Below are positions 8,582-17,941 of a DNA stretch of 64,000 nt, piece after piece; positions within the stretch are counted from its first letter, which is position 1, and each line of letters begins with the position of its first letter. The notes beneath the pieces are model-generated. The model was given only the letters and a program-made list of their open reading frames with translations, was not told where the DNA came from and ran no database searches. A program made the translations under genes and the position numbers. The DNA comes from Lentibacillus amyloliquefaciens (GTDB taxonomy: Bacteria > Bacillota > Bacilli > Bacillales > Amphibacillaceae), in assembly GCF_001307805.1 (NCBI RefSeq), contig NZ_CP013862.1, positions 3,038,001-3,102,000 of the forward strand. The letters run 5' to 3'.

Positions 8582-9826
8582 ATGGTGAATCAGCATACGA
8601 AGGAGAAATATGCAGACTTAGCGTTGAAAACAGGTGTCAACTTACAAAACAACCAGGCGCTCATGATCAATGCGCCGATTGAAGGGGCGGACTTTACAAA
8701 AATCGTCGCTAGAAAGGCTTATGAAATGGGCGCAAAAGACGTACATATCAACTGGGTGGATGATGAACTGACATTATTAAAGTATGAGAATGCACCAGAT
8801 GAAGTCATTGGAAATTTCCCTGAGTGGAAAGTTAAATTAAACGATACGTATGCCGAAGACGGTGCGGCAGTGCTATCGATCCGCTCAACCAATCCGGACT
8901 TGTTGAAAGATATCGATTCATCCCGGATAGCGATGGCTAATAAGGCAGGAGCCGAAGCAATGAAAAATTTCCGCCAGTATACGATGAACGACCGAATTAC
9001 GTGGTCAATCATTTCCATTCCAACTGGTGACTGGGCTCAGAAAGTTTTCCCTGATAAATCAAAAGCGGACGCTGTGGAAAGCTTGTGGGATGCTATCGTT
9101 AACATTGTCAGAGTCGACAAGGACGATCCAATCGCAGCATGGGAAGAACATAACCAGACACTAAAAACGGCACGCGAAATCCTGAACAAAAAGACATATC
9201 AAAAGCTTGTGTTCAAAGCACCCGGCACGGATTTGGAAATTGAGCTTCCAAAAGGGCATATATGGAAAGGCGGCTCTGCTGTTTCAGAACAGGGAACACC
9301 ATTCAACCCGAATATGCCGACAGAGGAAGTCTTCTCCCTGCCGCATAAATATGGTGTGAACGGAACGGTAGCGAGCACGAAGCCTCTTAACTACAGCGGC
9401 AGTGTGATTGATCATTTCAGCCTCACGTTTAAAGACGGAAAAGTCGTTGATTATCAGGCTGAACAGGGAGAAGAAACTCTGAAACATTTGCTGGAGACAG
9501 ATGAAGGAGCACAACGGCTTGGTGAAGTTGCGCTTGTGCCGCATGAATCACCGGTCTCCCAGTCAGGACTGATTTTCTACAACACACTTTTTGATGAAAA
9601 TGCATCCTGCCATATCGCCTTGGGTAAAGCGTACCCGACCAACCTTGAAGGCGGTTCGCAAATGGATGATGACACACTTGATCAAAACGGTGTCAACGAT
9701 AGTCTGACTCACGTTGATTTTATGATTGGCTCTGAAAACTTGGACATAGACGGTGTTCTTGAAGATGGCACGACAGAAGCTGTATTCCGCAATGGCACAT
9801 GGGCCTTGAACGTAAAAGGGGAGTAA
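8582..9826 (+). CDS. ampS: Aminopeptidase, M29 family
   Basis: 414 residues from the ATG at 8582, which has GGAGG 8 bases upstream; an earlier in-frame ATG (8555) precedes the ribosome binding site. The C-terminal half carries the M29 metal-binding set: a Glu in NMPTEEVFSLP, Glu in GEVALVP, His in CHIALGKAY and the HVDFMIG motif with His and Asp. The family removes N-terminal residues from peptides in the cytosol using two Zn or Co ions. Length matches AmpS of Bacillus. It is a single-gene unit closed by a strong terminator. Confidence 0.92.
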   Translation: MVNQHTKEKYADLALKTGVNLQNNQALMINAPIEGADFTKIVARKAYEMGAKDVHINWVDDELTLLKYENAPDEVIGNFPEWKVKLNDTYAEDGAAVLSIRSTNPDLLKDIDSSRIAMANKAGAEAMKNFRQYTMNDRITWSIISIPTGDWAQKVFPDKSKADAVESLWDAIVNIVRVDKDDPIAAWEEHNQTLKTAREILNKKTYQKLVFKAPGTDLEIELPKGHIWKGGSAVSEQGTPFNPNMPTEEVFSLPHKYGVNGTVASTKPLNYSGSVIDHFSLTFKDGKVVDYQAEQGEETLKHLLETDEGAQRLGEVALVPHESPVSQSGLIFYNTLFDENASCHIALGKAYPTNLEGGSQMDDDTLDQNGVNDSLTHVDFMIGSENLDIDGVLEDGTTEAVFRNGTWALNVKGE

Positions 9827-9891
9827 GGCGTCTAGGTATAAAAGCTGATTGGACAGTGTTGCTAAGCCGAACGTTAATCTTCCCGCGGACC

Positions 9892-9933
9892 AAAGAGGCA
9901 CAATCCCTCCACTGGGATTGTGCCTCTTTACAT
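9892..9933 (+). terminator. Terminator after ampS
   Basis: A perfect 16-bp stem (9892-9907 with 9914-9929; arm AAAGAGGCACAATCCC) with a 6-base loop. The T-rich arm at each end makes it usable in both directions. Confidence 0.85.
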
Positions 9934-9975
9934 TGGCTATTTTCTAAAAGGTTGTTTGGTTGTGACACAAAATCC

Positions 9976-10146
9976 ATAAAGTGAAACTTCAATCATTGGC
10001 GGGGCGCTTTTTTCCGCCATTGATTGTTAGTTGAACAGAATCGGACATTTAGGATCAGTTAGCCGCCGTTCTTCGGCGGGTTACTGACCATTACATGCGG
10101 GATAAAGTGAAACTTCAATCATTGGCGGGGCGCTTTTTTCCGCGGC
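9976..10146 (-). repeat. Two-hairpin intergenic repeat, locus 1 (one full unit plus a partial unit)
   Basis: A unit starting ATAAAGTGAAACTTCAATCA at 9976 recurs at 10102, 126 bases later, where it is truncated after about 45 bases. Each unit has two modules: a hairpin with arms around CAATCATTGGCGG, and a GC-rich hairpin (CAGTTAGCCGCCG with CGGCGGGTTACTG). The same unit is found at 14091-14364 and 48299-48548 in the opposite orientation. This stretch and the next repeat fill the 411-base gap between ampS and recQ. Confidence 0.85.
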
Positions 10147-10178
10147 GGTATCATAGCACTAACACATTTTTCATAATA

Positions 10179-10213
10179 TGTCGCAGTTTACATCAACCGC
10201 GGGGGTTAAATAA
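10179..10213 (+). repeat. Short shared intergenic repeat (copy 1)
   Basis: TGTCGCAGTTTACATCAA followed by a GC-rich step and GGTTA recurs at 46120-46150. Both copies lie just before the 3' end of a - strand gene (recQ here, pbpG there). Origin unknown. Confidence 0.6.
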
Positions 10214-10237
10214 CAACAGAGTTTATGAAAAGAGCCT

Positions 10238-12388
10238 TCACATGAAGCCATTCTTCACCAGTACAGCTTTGATTTTCGTATAATCATAATCATCCGGCAA
10301 TAATTCCTTCAAAGGGGCTAGCTTTGCTTCATCCACTTTATTCCGCGCGTCCAAAATTGCCGCTTCCTCTTCCTGATTAAAAAATATTTCCCATGCAATC
10401 GGGCGGCCTTCCTTAAATGCTTTGAAAAGGTGTCCTTCAATCGTCTTATGGGTCAGCTCTCTAATGGCGGCAATATCCTTAATCGATTTGCCGGCCTGAA
10501 ACATCGAATAGCTCTGCACGTGGCTTGGACGATCGTCTGCTTCTTTCTTTTTTTTGATTGGCCCCTCATTGCCGGCTATTTTGACAGGGCTTGCCGCATC
10601 TGGATTATTTGTACGCCAGTGACGTACCGCCTCAAGAAAAGCTTCACCGTATTGTTCGTATTTTTTCTCGCCGATGCCTTTAATGGCGAGCATGTCTTCT
10701 TTTGTCTCCGGCAGGTAACGGCTCAATTCTTTTAGCGTGGCATCGGAAAATAAGACATATGGCGGGACGGCCTGTTCGTCTGCCATCCGTTTGCGCAGTT
10801 CCCTCAGTGATTCAAACAGCTCTTTTTGATAGTCTTCCGGCTCGCTTGCAGGTATTGGTGTGGTGTACATCCAGACAGTTTCTTTGCCTTTGAGCACATC
10901 GGCAGCATTTTGATTGAGCTTTAGTGTAGGAAACTTGCCGTCTGCTGTGGCCAGCCACTTTTCAGCAACTAAAAATTGGATTCGTTCCGTGATTTCTTTT
11001 TCAGTGTAGGCGGAAAGAAGACCATAGGTGGAAAGTCTATGTAAACCGAATTGCTGAATACGACTGCTTTTAGAGCCTTTTAGCACTTTGGCTGTCATGC
11101 TTACGCCAAAGCGTTCGTCCATGCGTTTCACACACGATAAAATCATCTGTGCTTCTTCTGTGATATCCACCCGGTTCTGCCGATTAAGACAGTTGCTGCA
11201 GTGCCCGCACGAGGATTTCGATGCAGCTTCCTTGTCATTAAAATATGCCAGTATAGATGATGTCAAACAGCCATGTGTATGGCAATAGTTCATCATGGCC
11301 TGCAATTTGCGGTATTCATTTTGCTTGCTGCCTTCATCCATGAATGATTGTTCAATGAGAAATTTCTGCAGTTGGACATCCTGCGGGGAAAATAGCAGGA
11401 TACAATCACTATGCTCCCCGTCACGGCCGGCCCTGCCGGCTTCCTGATAGTATGATTCAATCGACATCGGCATTGCATAATGAATGATGAACCGTACATT
11501 GGACTTATCAATTCCCATACCAAATGCGTTTGTGGCGACCATGACGGTTTTTTCGTCGTGGATAAATGCAGTCTGTGCTTCTTTGCGTTCATTTTCCGAA
11601 AGACCGGCATGGTATTTAGCTGCCGAAAACCCGCGCTTTCTCAACTGTTCACAGAGTGCATCAGCCTGTTTTCGTGTGGCTGTATAAATAATCCCCGATT
11701 CATCCCGGTGCTCAGCCATAAAGGAACGGATATAGGTTGGTTTATCCTTACCTTTCACAACATGGAAGGATAAATTTGCCCGTTCGAATCCTGTTTTGAC
11801 AATATGGTCATTTTGGATATCCAATAATCCTTGAATGTCTGAAATCACGTCAGTTGTAGCGGTGGCAGTAAGCGCAACTGTAACAGGAATATCCGGCAGC
11901 TGGCTCAGGTTCGGTATGATTGACCGGTAGCTCGGCCTGAAGTCATGCCCCCATTGGGAAATGCAATGGGCTTCATCAAAAGCTATCAGAGAAATTGGGA
12001 TGCGTTTCATGACTGACATGAATGATGATGATTCAAATCGCTCGGGAGCCGCATAGACGAATTTATATTTGCCGGATTTAATATCATTAAGGCGTGTTTG
12101 CTGCTCACCGGGTGTAAGTGAACTGTTTATGTAAGTAGCCGGAATGCCCAGTGCCTGGAGTGCATCCACCTGGTCTTTCATGAGTGATATGAGCGGTGAA
12201 ATAATAATGGCAGTGCCATCCAGGGCCATGCCGGGAATTTGATAGCATAATGATTTGCCTCCGCCGGTCGGCATGACGGCAAGTGTGTTGTGCCTCTCGC
12301 TAATATGGTCGATTGTCTGCTTCTGTCCGGCACGGAATGTTTGATAGCCAAAATATGTCTGCAGGATTTGTTCAGCTTGTTTTGTCAT
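10238..12388 (-). CDS. recQ: ATP-dependent DNA helicase RecQ
   Basis: 716 residues. Superfamily 2 helicase motifs are complete: TGGGKS (Walker A, residues 41-46), FDEAHCISQWG (motif II with the RecQ aromatic-rich loop), TATAT, and QEAGRAGRDG (motif VI). A zinc-binding RQC region follows with Cys residues in HGCLTS and CGHCSNC. An HRDC domain (LRELRKRMADEQ, LAIKGIGEKKYEQYGE) lies near residues 530-600. The C-terminus carries an extra helix-turn-helix segment (SIKDIAAIRELTHKTIEGH) typical of longer Firmicute RecQ proteins. The enzyme unwinds forked and joint DNA 3' to 5' in recombination repair. It lies 68 bases downstream of brnQ on the same strand. Confidence 0.96.
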   Translation of the reverse strand: MTKQAEQILQTYFGYQTFRAGQKQTIDHISERHNTLAVMPTGGGKSLCYQIPGMALDGTAIIISPLISLMKDQVDALQALGIPATYINSSLTPGEQQTRLNDIKSGKYKFVYAAPERFESSSFMSVMKRIPISLIAFDEAHCISQWGHDFRPSYRSIIPNLSQLPDIPVTVALTATATTDVISDIQGLLDIQNDHIVKTGFERANLSFHVVKGKDKPTYIRSFMAEHRDESGIIYTATRKQADALCEQLRKRGFSAAKYHAGLSENERKEAQTAFIHDEKTVMVATNAFGMGIDKSNVRFIIHYAMPMSIESYYQEAGRAGRDGEHSDCILLFSPQDVQLQKFLIEQSFMDEGSKQNEYRKLQAMMNYCHTHGCLTSSILAYFNDKEAASKSSCGHCSNCLNRQNRVDITEEAQMILSCVKRMDERFGVSMTAKVLKGSKSSRIQQFGLHRLSTYGLLSAYTEKEITERIQFLVAEKWLATADGKFPTLKLNQNAADVLKGKETVWMYTTPIPASEPEDYQKELFESLRELRKRMADEQAVPPYVLFSDATLKELSRYLPETKEDMLAIKGIGEKKYEQYGEAFLEAVRHWRTNNPDAASPVKIAGNEGPIKKKKEADDRPSHVQSYSMFQAGKSIKDIAAIRELTHKTIEGHLFKAFKEGRPIAWEIFFNQEEEAAILDARNKVDEAKLAPLKELLPDDYDYTKIKAVLVKNGFM

Positions 12389-12456
12389 GTCAATTCCCCT
12401 TTAACCTTTGACTATCTTAACATATTTTAAGACAGCATAATGAAATATTCCCTTCT

Positions 12457-13746
12457 TTACTTGAAGACTTCTGCTTTGTCTTTGAAAAGATAACCGATAA
12501 GGCCGCCCGCAATTGCCGGGATAAGCCATCCAAGTCCAATCGAGAAAAATGGCAATTGCTGCATAACTGATGTGACAGCCGGCATGTCAACACCGAATGC
12601 CGCAAGCCCATCATACAAAGCAACAAGAGCCGTTAAAAGAATCGCACCGAGATAGACAGTCCGTGCTCCGCTGAAAAACCGGTTGAGAAATGTCAGGATG
12701 ATCAAGACAATTGCAATTGGATAAATGAACGTCAGGACCGGTACCGAAACACTTATTATGGTGTTTAACCCCTGATTGGCAACCAGATAGCTGGCCGCTG
12801 TTACTAAAGCAATAATCCAATTGTACGAGAAGCCGGTTATTTTATGGAAAAATTGGCCGCACGCAACAACCAGCCCGACGGATGTGGTGAAACAGGCAAG
12901 TGCTACGATAACTCCAAGCAAAAGGGCCCCGAAGCTTCCGAACATCATATCAGCAGCGTTTGATAGAATAGCGCCGCCGTTGGAAAAGTCCCCTTCAGAA
13001 GCCATTTTTGAACCGATCCAGCCAATGGACGTATAAACAGCTGTCAGACCGATCCCCGCGACAAGCCCTGCCTGTAATGTCGATTTAACAAGTTCATGAT
13101 GCTGCATGACACCGCGGTCTTTAAATGCATTGACAACAATAATTCCAAAAGCCAATGCTGCAATAGCATCCATTGTCAAATAACCTTCGACGAATCCGGT
13201 GAACAATGGAGTATCTGTATATTTCTCAATCGGATTTTCCGTTGGGGTATTCAACAGCAAAAAACCACCAATGGATAGGGTGACGATTGCCAGAACCAAC
13301 ACCGGTGTCAGGAATTGGCCAATCCGATCGACTATTTTTGACGGGTTCATGCTGACGATATAAACCAGAACGAAAAAGACTGTCGTAAATATGAATAGTA
13401 ATAAAGAAGTGCTTCCGGCAAACGGTTCGACACTCATTTCAAATGCAACAGTAGCGGCACGCGGGATGCCAAAAAATGGTCCGATGGCAAGATAAACGAG
13501 CGATGTGAAAATAAGACCGAACAATGGATGAACACGATCTGCCAGTTCGCGTGCATCATTTTTGACAAATGAAACAGCGGAAACAGCAAGCACCGGCAGT
13601 CCCACACCGGTCAGTACAAAACCTGCAATGGCTGCCCAAAAAGAAGTTCCGGCTTCGATTCCTAAGGTAGGCGGGTAGATGAGATTTCCCGCACCGAAAA
13701 ATAATGCAAATAACATAAATCCAATGATGACGGTGTCTTTTTTCAT
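12457..13746 (-). CDS. brnQ: Branched-chain amino acid:cation symporter BrnQ
   Basis: 429 residues, about twelve hydrophobic segments. The N-terminus KKDTVIIGFMLFALFFGAGN is the hallmark of the LIVCS/BrnQ family, and NPSKIVDRIGQFLTPVLV is also conserved. It imports leucine, isoleucine and valine with Na+ or H+ across the cytoplasmic membrane. It is upstream of recQ on the same strand, probably coincidentally. In Bacillus such genes are commonly CodY-controlled, but I could not identify a CodY box with confidence. Confidence 0.95.
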   Translation of the reverse strand: MKKDTVIIGFMLFALFFGAGNLIYPPTLGIEAGTSFWAAIAGFVLTGVGLPVLAVSAVSFVKNDARELADRVHPLFGLIFTSLVYLAIGPFFGIPRAATVAFEMSVEPFAGSTSLLLFIFTTVFFVLVYIVSMNPSKIVDRIGQFLTPVLVLAIVTLSIGGFLLLNTPTENPIEKYTDTPLFTGFVEGYLTMDAIAALAFGIIVVNAFKDRGVMQHHELVKSTLQAGLVAGIGLTAVYTSIGWIGSKMASEGDFSNGGAILSNAADMMFGSFGALLLGVIVALACFTTSVGLVVACGQFFHKITGFSYNWIIALVTAASYLVANQGLNTIISVSVPVLTFIYPIAIVLIILTFLNRFFSGARTVYLGAILLTALVALYDGLAAFGVDMPAVTSVMQQLPFFSIGLGWLIPAIAGGLIGYLFKDKAEVFK

Positions 13747-14090
13747 GGTATTTATTCCTTTCTAAGCTGGCATGATTTCACGTAAAAAATAAAATAATCA
13801 AAAAATAGATTTAAAATTGTCACAAAGCAAAAAAAGTCTAACAAGACAGATAATACTTGTCAATGTGCACTGCAATCCAATTGTGACGTTTTTGTGGAGG
13901 CGATTAAATATTTATTAAAACTAAATTGTTTACATATACTTTTTCCGCCTTTAAAATAACTTTATCTCTTGTGTTACGGAATGCAATAATGTCCTGAATG
14001 CAGAAGCTATAATGGCAGCTCGTGTATTTTTTTGAGTTGTTCATCAACCATCCAAACGTTCAGACGCAAAGTTTATCTTATAGGACACGG
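13747..14090. other. Gene-free promoter region upstream of brnQ
   Basis: AT-rich sequence that must hold the brnQ promoter (- strand). I see no leader RNA, riboswitch or gene. A short Lys/Leu-rich open stretch on the - strand ending near 14020 has no start and may be a fragment. Confidence 0.4.
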
Positions 14091-14364
14091 CTTTATCCCG
14101 CATATAACGGGCAGTAAGACCTCCACCTCCAAAATAAAGTTTAGGTGGGAGATCAACTGCCCGTAAATGTCCGATTCTGTTCAACTAACAATCATTGACG
14201 GAAAAAAGCGCTCCGCCAATGATTGAAGTTTCACTTTATCCCGCATGTAATGGTCAGTAACCCACCGAAGAACGGCGGCTAACTGCCCGTAAATGTCCGA
14301 TTCTGTTCAACTAACAATCATTGACGGAAAAAAGCCTCCGCCAATGATTGAAGTTTCACTTTAT
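14091..14364 (+). repeat. Two-hairpin intergenic repeat, locus 2 (two tandem units)
   Basis: Two units in tandem, starting at CTTTATCCCGCAT (about 14091) and again near 14235. Both share CCGTAAATGTCCGATTCTGT and the arm pair around CAATCATTGACGG and CCGCCAATGATTG. The first unit's GC hairpin has a different sequence (CCTCCACC/GGTGGGAG), a compensated change that keeps the pairing. The array ends 30 bases before the antiporter start codon, so it probably sits in that gene's 5' leader. Confidence 0.85.
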
Positions 14365-14393
14365 GGAAACTCTAATTTTAAGGGGGGACGTTT

Positions 14394-16250
14394 ATGGTTC
14401 CATCTCTTTTATTCGAAATAATGTTAATCGGTCTTCTTGGGATAGGTTCACAGTGGGTTGCCTGGCGTTATCGAATGCCGGCAATCGTAATCATGTCCAT
14501 CACCGGTCTGCTTGCAGGTCCGATTTTAGGTCTTATGAATCCTGAAGAAGACTTTGGAGAGTTGTACAATCCGATTATATCCGTTGCGGTAGCTATTATT
14601 CTTTTTGAGGGAAGCTTGAACTTGAGCTTTAAAGAAATCCGCGGACTGGGCAGGCCTGTTTTCCGGATATCGACAATAGGGGCTTTCCTGTCCTGGATTC
14701 TTGGTTCACTCACAGCGCATTATGTAGCTGGACTGAGTTGGACCGCAGCGTTTGTTATCGGCGGTATTTTCATTGTGACAGGGCCAACTGTTATTATGCC
14801 GCTTCTCCGTCAGTCCAAATTGAAACCGCGCCCTGCAAAAATTCTCAAGTGGGAAGGGATTATCGTAGACCCGGTTGGTGCATTGCTTGCGGTCTTTGCA
14901 TTTGAAATCATCACGTTTTTGACGGCTAATAATCCTGATGGGTCATCGCTCTTAATTTTCTTTGCCGCATCTGTCTTTGCCGGCATATTGGGCTGGGCAT
15001 GCGGCAAAGGGATTGGCTTGATGTTTGAACATGGTTATATCCCTGAATTTTTAAAGTCGCCGGCCGTATTCATCGTTGTTATCGCCTGTTTCACATTGGC
15101 AGATGAAATCGTGCATGAAACAGGACTGCTTGCTGTCACTGCAATGGGTATAACACTTGCCAATATGGGCATCAGTTCGATTGATGATATGCGTCACTTC
15201 AAGGAAAATGTCTCAATTTTGCTGATTTCAGCTATCTTTATTATGCTGACAGCTTCACTGCAGACGGAAACACTGCTCCAAGTATTTGACCCGGCTATTA
15301 TGGGGTATGTGTTATTAATGATGTTCATTGTGCGTCCGCTTTCCATTTTCCTGTCTACGATCGGTACGGATCTTGCATTAAATGAGAAAATGTTGCTCGG
15401 GTGGATTGCGCCCAGAGGAATTGTCGCTTTAACGGTTTCCGGTTATTTTGCTTCGATACTGAGTGAAGCCGGTTACGCCGATGCATCCCTCATAACGACG
15501 ATAACATTTGCCTTAGTGTTCACAACGGTTGTTGCCCATGGGTTTTCAATCGGTTCCCTTGCCAAGAAGCTTCATCTTTCCAAGGAAGGAAGGCCGGGTA
15601 CTTTAATCGTCGGGAGTAATAATTTCACGGTAAACCTTGCCCGGTCATTGCAGAAAGTGAAGGCACCGGTCATTATCGTCGATTCATCGTGGGAGAGATT
15701 ACGCAAGGCCCGTGAAGCGGGGGTGCCGTTCTTTCACGGCCAGATGCTGTCAGAACAGACAGAATACCGGCTTGATACGATCCCTTATGAATACATGATT
15801 GCAGCGACGGAATACAATTCGTATAATGCGCTTGTCTGCACAACGTTCATGCCGGAATACGGCAGAACAAATGTCTTCAAAGTGAGTCCATATCGCCGTG
15901 ATCTGAACGGCATGGGTGATATTGTCCATAAAGTCGGCGGCAGAATTTTATTCAGACAGGATCTCTCGCTGGAGGATCTGAATCAAAAAACACGTGAACA
16001 TTATATCTTTCGTCAGACAACCATCACGAATCGATACACGTATAAACAATACCTGGAAGAAAAAGACGAAGATACGGTATTGCTGTACGCCATGAAACCA
16101 TCAGGCCGGATGAGGTTTTATTCAGAAGAACTGCGTGTCTCTCCGGAACCCGGCGATACGGTGGTAAGCCTTACACCGCCGGTTAAAGAGAAAAAGAAGA
16201 TTCAGCAACGCTTAGAGAACCAGCGTAATAATAATGGAAAAAGCAGTTAA
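14394..16250 (+). CDS. Cation:proton antiporter (CPA1/NhaP-like) with C-terminal RCK-like domain
   Basis: 618 residues. Residues 1 to about 400 form 11-13 membrane segments with antiporter landmarks: LFEGSLNLSFKEIRG, GPTVIMPLLRQSKL, EGIIVDPVGALLAVFAFE (with the essential Asp) and GWIAPRGIVALTVS. From about residue 405, GTLIVGSNNFTVNLARSL begins a Rossmann-like TrkA-N/RCK domain, followed by a TrkA-C-like tail. It should exchange Na+ or K+ for H+ at the cytoplasmic membrane, gated by a nucleotide or ion on the soluble domain. AGGGGGG lies 7 bases before the ATG. It is a single-gene unit with its own terminator. Confidence 0.9.
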   Translation: MVPSLLFEIMLIGLLGIGSQWVAWRYRMPAIVIMSITGLLAGPILGLMNPEEDFGELYNPIISVAVAIILFEGSLNLSFKEIRGLGRPVFRISTIGAFLSWILGSLTAHYVAGLSWTAAFVIGGIFIVTGPTVIMPLLRQSKLKPRPAKILKWEGIIVDPVGALLAVFAFEIITFLTANNPDGSSLLIFFAASVFAGILGWACGKGIGLMFEHGYIPEFLKSPAVFIVVIACFTLADEIVHETGLLAVTAMGITLANMGISSIDDMRHFKENVSILLISAIFIMLTASLQTETLLQVFDPAIMGYVLLMMFIVRPLSIFLSTIGTDLALNEKMLLGWIAPRGIVALTVSGYFASILSEAGYADASLITTITFALVFTTVVAHGFSIGSLAKKLHLSKEGRPGTLIVGSNNFTVNLARSLQKVKAPVIIVDSSWERLRKAREAGVPFFHGQMLSEQTEYRLDTIPYEYMIAATEYNSYNALVCTTFMPEYGRTNVFKVSPYRRDLNGMGDIVHKVGGRILFRQDLSLEDLNQKTREHYIFRQTTITNRYTYKQYLEEKDEDTVLLYAMKPSGRMRFYSEELRVSPEPGDTVVSLTPPVKEKKKIQQRLENQRNNNGKSS

Positions 16251-16303
16251 AGAAGCTGTGGGGTTTTAGTTACCTATCGCAAAACATTAAAAATGTAAAC
16301 AAA

Positions 16304-16346
16304 AATGACTATCAAATTGTAGACTGATTTGGTAGTCATTTTTTAT
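16304..16346 (+). terminator. Terminator after the antiporter
   Basis: AATGACTATCAAAT (16304-16317) pairs with ATTTGGTAGTCATT (16327-16340), one G-T wobble, followed by T's. Confidence 0.8.
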
Positions 16347-16388
16347 TGATAAGAATATGTAAATTAAAATAGGGTATAGAGTAATTTT

Positions 16389-16443
16389 GTACGGTTCTTG
16401 TTTTTTGTACCAGATTATTGGGACAACTTAGGAGGTGAGTTGT
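16389..16443. repeat. Direct repeat, left copy flanking yceM-like gene
   Basis: GTACGGTT, then GTACC, then ATTGGGACAACT and GGAGTT-like sequence appear in the same order at 17424-17474 beyond the gene's 3' end. Similarity is imperfect but extends over about 50 bases. Confidence 0.55.
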
Positions 16444-16490
16444 AAAATAGTCTATGGTACCAAATCTATATATGATAAAGGATGATTATT

Positions 16491-17408
16491 TTGGTGAAAC
16501 CTAGAATCGGTATGGTTGGACTGGGTGATATTGCTCAGAAAGCATATTTACCTATTCTTTCAAAAGAAACAGATTGGACATTTGCGGGTGCATTTTCACC
16601 CAATAGAGAGAAGAGAAAGAAAATCTGCAATCAGTATCGAATACCAAATTTTGCTAGCTTAGAAGCACTGACTCAAGCGTGTGATGCCGTATTTGTACAC
16701 AGTTCTACTGAATCACATTATGAGGTGGTCTCGGAACTGCTTAACAACGGGATAGATGTATATGTTGATAAACCATTGGCAGCATCGATCTCAGATGCAG
16801 AAAAATTAGTCGAATTAAGTGAAAAATTGAGAAGAAAGCTTATGGTTGGATTCAATCGTCGTTTTGCTCCAATGTATGTGAAGGCAAAGGAAAAAGCGAA
16901 TAATATAGCTTGGGTACGTGTTGAAAAACATAGAATGGATAGTGTGAGTCCTTATTCTTATGAGTTCACAATGTTAGATGATTATCTTCACTTAGTTGAT
17001 ACAGTGCGTTGGTTGGGGGATGGGGATCTTAGTTTACTATCTGGAACTGTTCATACGAACGATGAAAATCAACTTTTATACACACATCATACGTATGAAT
17101 CCTCTCTAAATTTATCTTTCACCACAGCTATGCATAGAAAAGCAGGAACGAATTTAGAACAAATAGAACTGGTAAGAGACGGAGCAATTATTCGTGTGAA
17201 AAACATGAATACAACGGAAATCGAAGAAGACAATGTAATATCTACAACATTTTCCTCTTCATGGGAAACCACCTTAAATCAACGGGGCTTTAAAGATGCT
17301 GTACAGCATTTCATTTATTGTATTCAAAATGATGAGCAACCCGTTGTTGATGGATCAGAAGGGTTAAAGTCACAATTACTTCTTGATCAATTACTAAAAA
17401 ATCAATAA
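16491..17408 (+). CDS. yceM: Gfo/Idh/MocA-family oxidoreductase, YceM (MviM)-like
   Basis: 305 residues. The N-terminal Rossmann fold reads RIGMVGLGDIAQKAYLPIL, very close to the start of E. coli YceM/MviM. Other family matches are CDAVFVHSSTESHYEVV, the dehydrogenase motif DKPLAASISDAEKLVEL (Lys of the DKP/EKP motif), MVGFNRRFAPMY and LDDYLHLVDT. It is predicted to be an NAD(P)-dependent sugar or cyclitol dehydrogenase; the substrate is unknown. AAAGG at 16477-16481 suits the TTG at 16491; a GTG at 16494 is also possible, and the ATG at 16482 is too close. The gene lies alone between two ~50-base direct repeats, which suggests acquisition as a cassette. Confidence 0.88.
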   Translation: MVKPRIGMVGLGDIAQKAYLPILSKETDWTFAGAFSPNREKRKKICNQYRIPNFASLEALTQACDAVFVHSSTESHYEVVSELLNNGIDVYVDKPLAASISDAEKLVELSEKLRRKLMVGFNRRFAPMYVKAKEKANNIAWVRVEKHRMDSVSPYSYEFTMLDDYLHLVDTVRWLGDGDLSLLSGTVHTNDENQLLYTHHTYESSLNLSFTTAMHRKAGTNLEQIELVRDGAIIRVKNMNTTEIEEDNVISTTFSSSWETTLNQRGFKDAVQHFIYCIQNDEQPVVDGSEGLKSQLLLDQLLKNQ

Positions 17409-17423
17409 ACTCATAAAGATGTG

Positions 17424-17474
17424 GTGCGGTTATATCGTACCTGCAATAATTAATGGGACAACTCGGGGGAGTTA
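17424..17474. repeat. Direct repeat, right copy flanking yceM-like gene
   Basis: Imperfect copy of 16389-16443, beginning 16 bases after the yceM-like stop codon. The best block is ATTAATGGGACAACT. Confidence 0.55.
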
Positions 17475-17623
17475 CTAGAATGCTATTGACAAGGTTGTTT
17501 CAAGGCTTTGTGCTGGACTTGCGCATCAAATATTGCTCGCTGGCAAAGTAGTCTGCTGGGAGATTTTGAATTCATTCTAACATCAGCTGGAGAGGAGAAA
17601 TATCAACCGATGACATGTGGTAT

Positions 17624-17658
17624 AAAAAAACCGGTTCACCCATTGCGGGCGCACCGGT
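17624..17658 (-). terminator. Terminator of the small coiled-coil gene
   Basis: ACCGGT arms (17630-17635 and 17653-17658) with inner GC pairing; read on the - strand it is followed by seven T's. Confidence 0.75.
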
Positions 17659-17666
17659 CATGACGA

Positions 17667-17846
17667 TTATTCGATCTCTTCCAGTTTTTGATTCAATTCC
17701 TTGAGGCGCTCCTCAATTTCAATCATCTTATTTTCACCGGTCGATGTATTGACGCCGAACGAGGTGGCTTTTTCCACGTCACCCTGAATGCGTGCGTAAT
17801 CTGACTTCAATTCAGCCATTTCCGCTTCAATTTGCTTTTTAGTCAT
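17667..17846 (-). CDS. Small coiled-coil protein, 59 residues (possibly SE1832 family)
   Basis: A charged, heptad-like helix (TKKQIEAEMAELKSDYARIQ, then a Gly/Ser/Thr break, then IEIEERLKELNQKLEEIE). Short conserved Bacillaceae proteins of this shape are annotated as the SE1832 family; that name is from memory. AGGAG lies 8 bases before the ATG at 17846; three upstream codons in the frame overlap the ribosome binding site. It is a single-gene unit with its own terminator. Function unknown. Confidence 0.7.
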   Translation of the reverse strand: MTKKQIEAEMAELKSDYARIQGDVEKATSFGVNTSTGENKMIEIEERLKELNQKLEEIE

Positions 17847-17941
17847 GAACATCACTCCTGTCTATCAGTTTAGCCGAAATCCCCTTTACAAAACAAGGGT
17901 ATGCGTTATGATGATAAAAAATAAACATACGGGGGCATTCG

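Noticed and set aside
13747..14090. T-box or amino-acid-sensing leader upstream of brnQ
   Set aside because: No T-box core sequence or terminator/antiterminator pair could be found.
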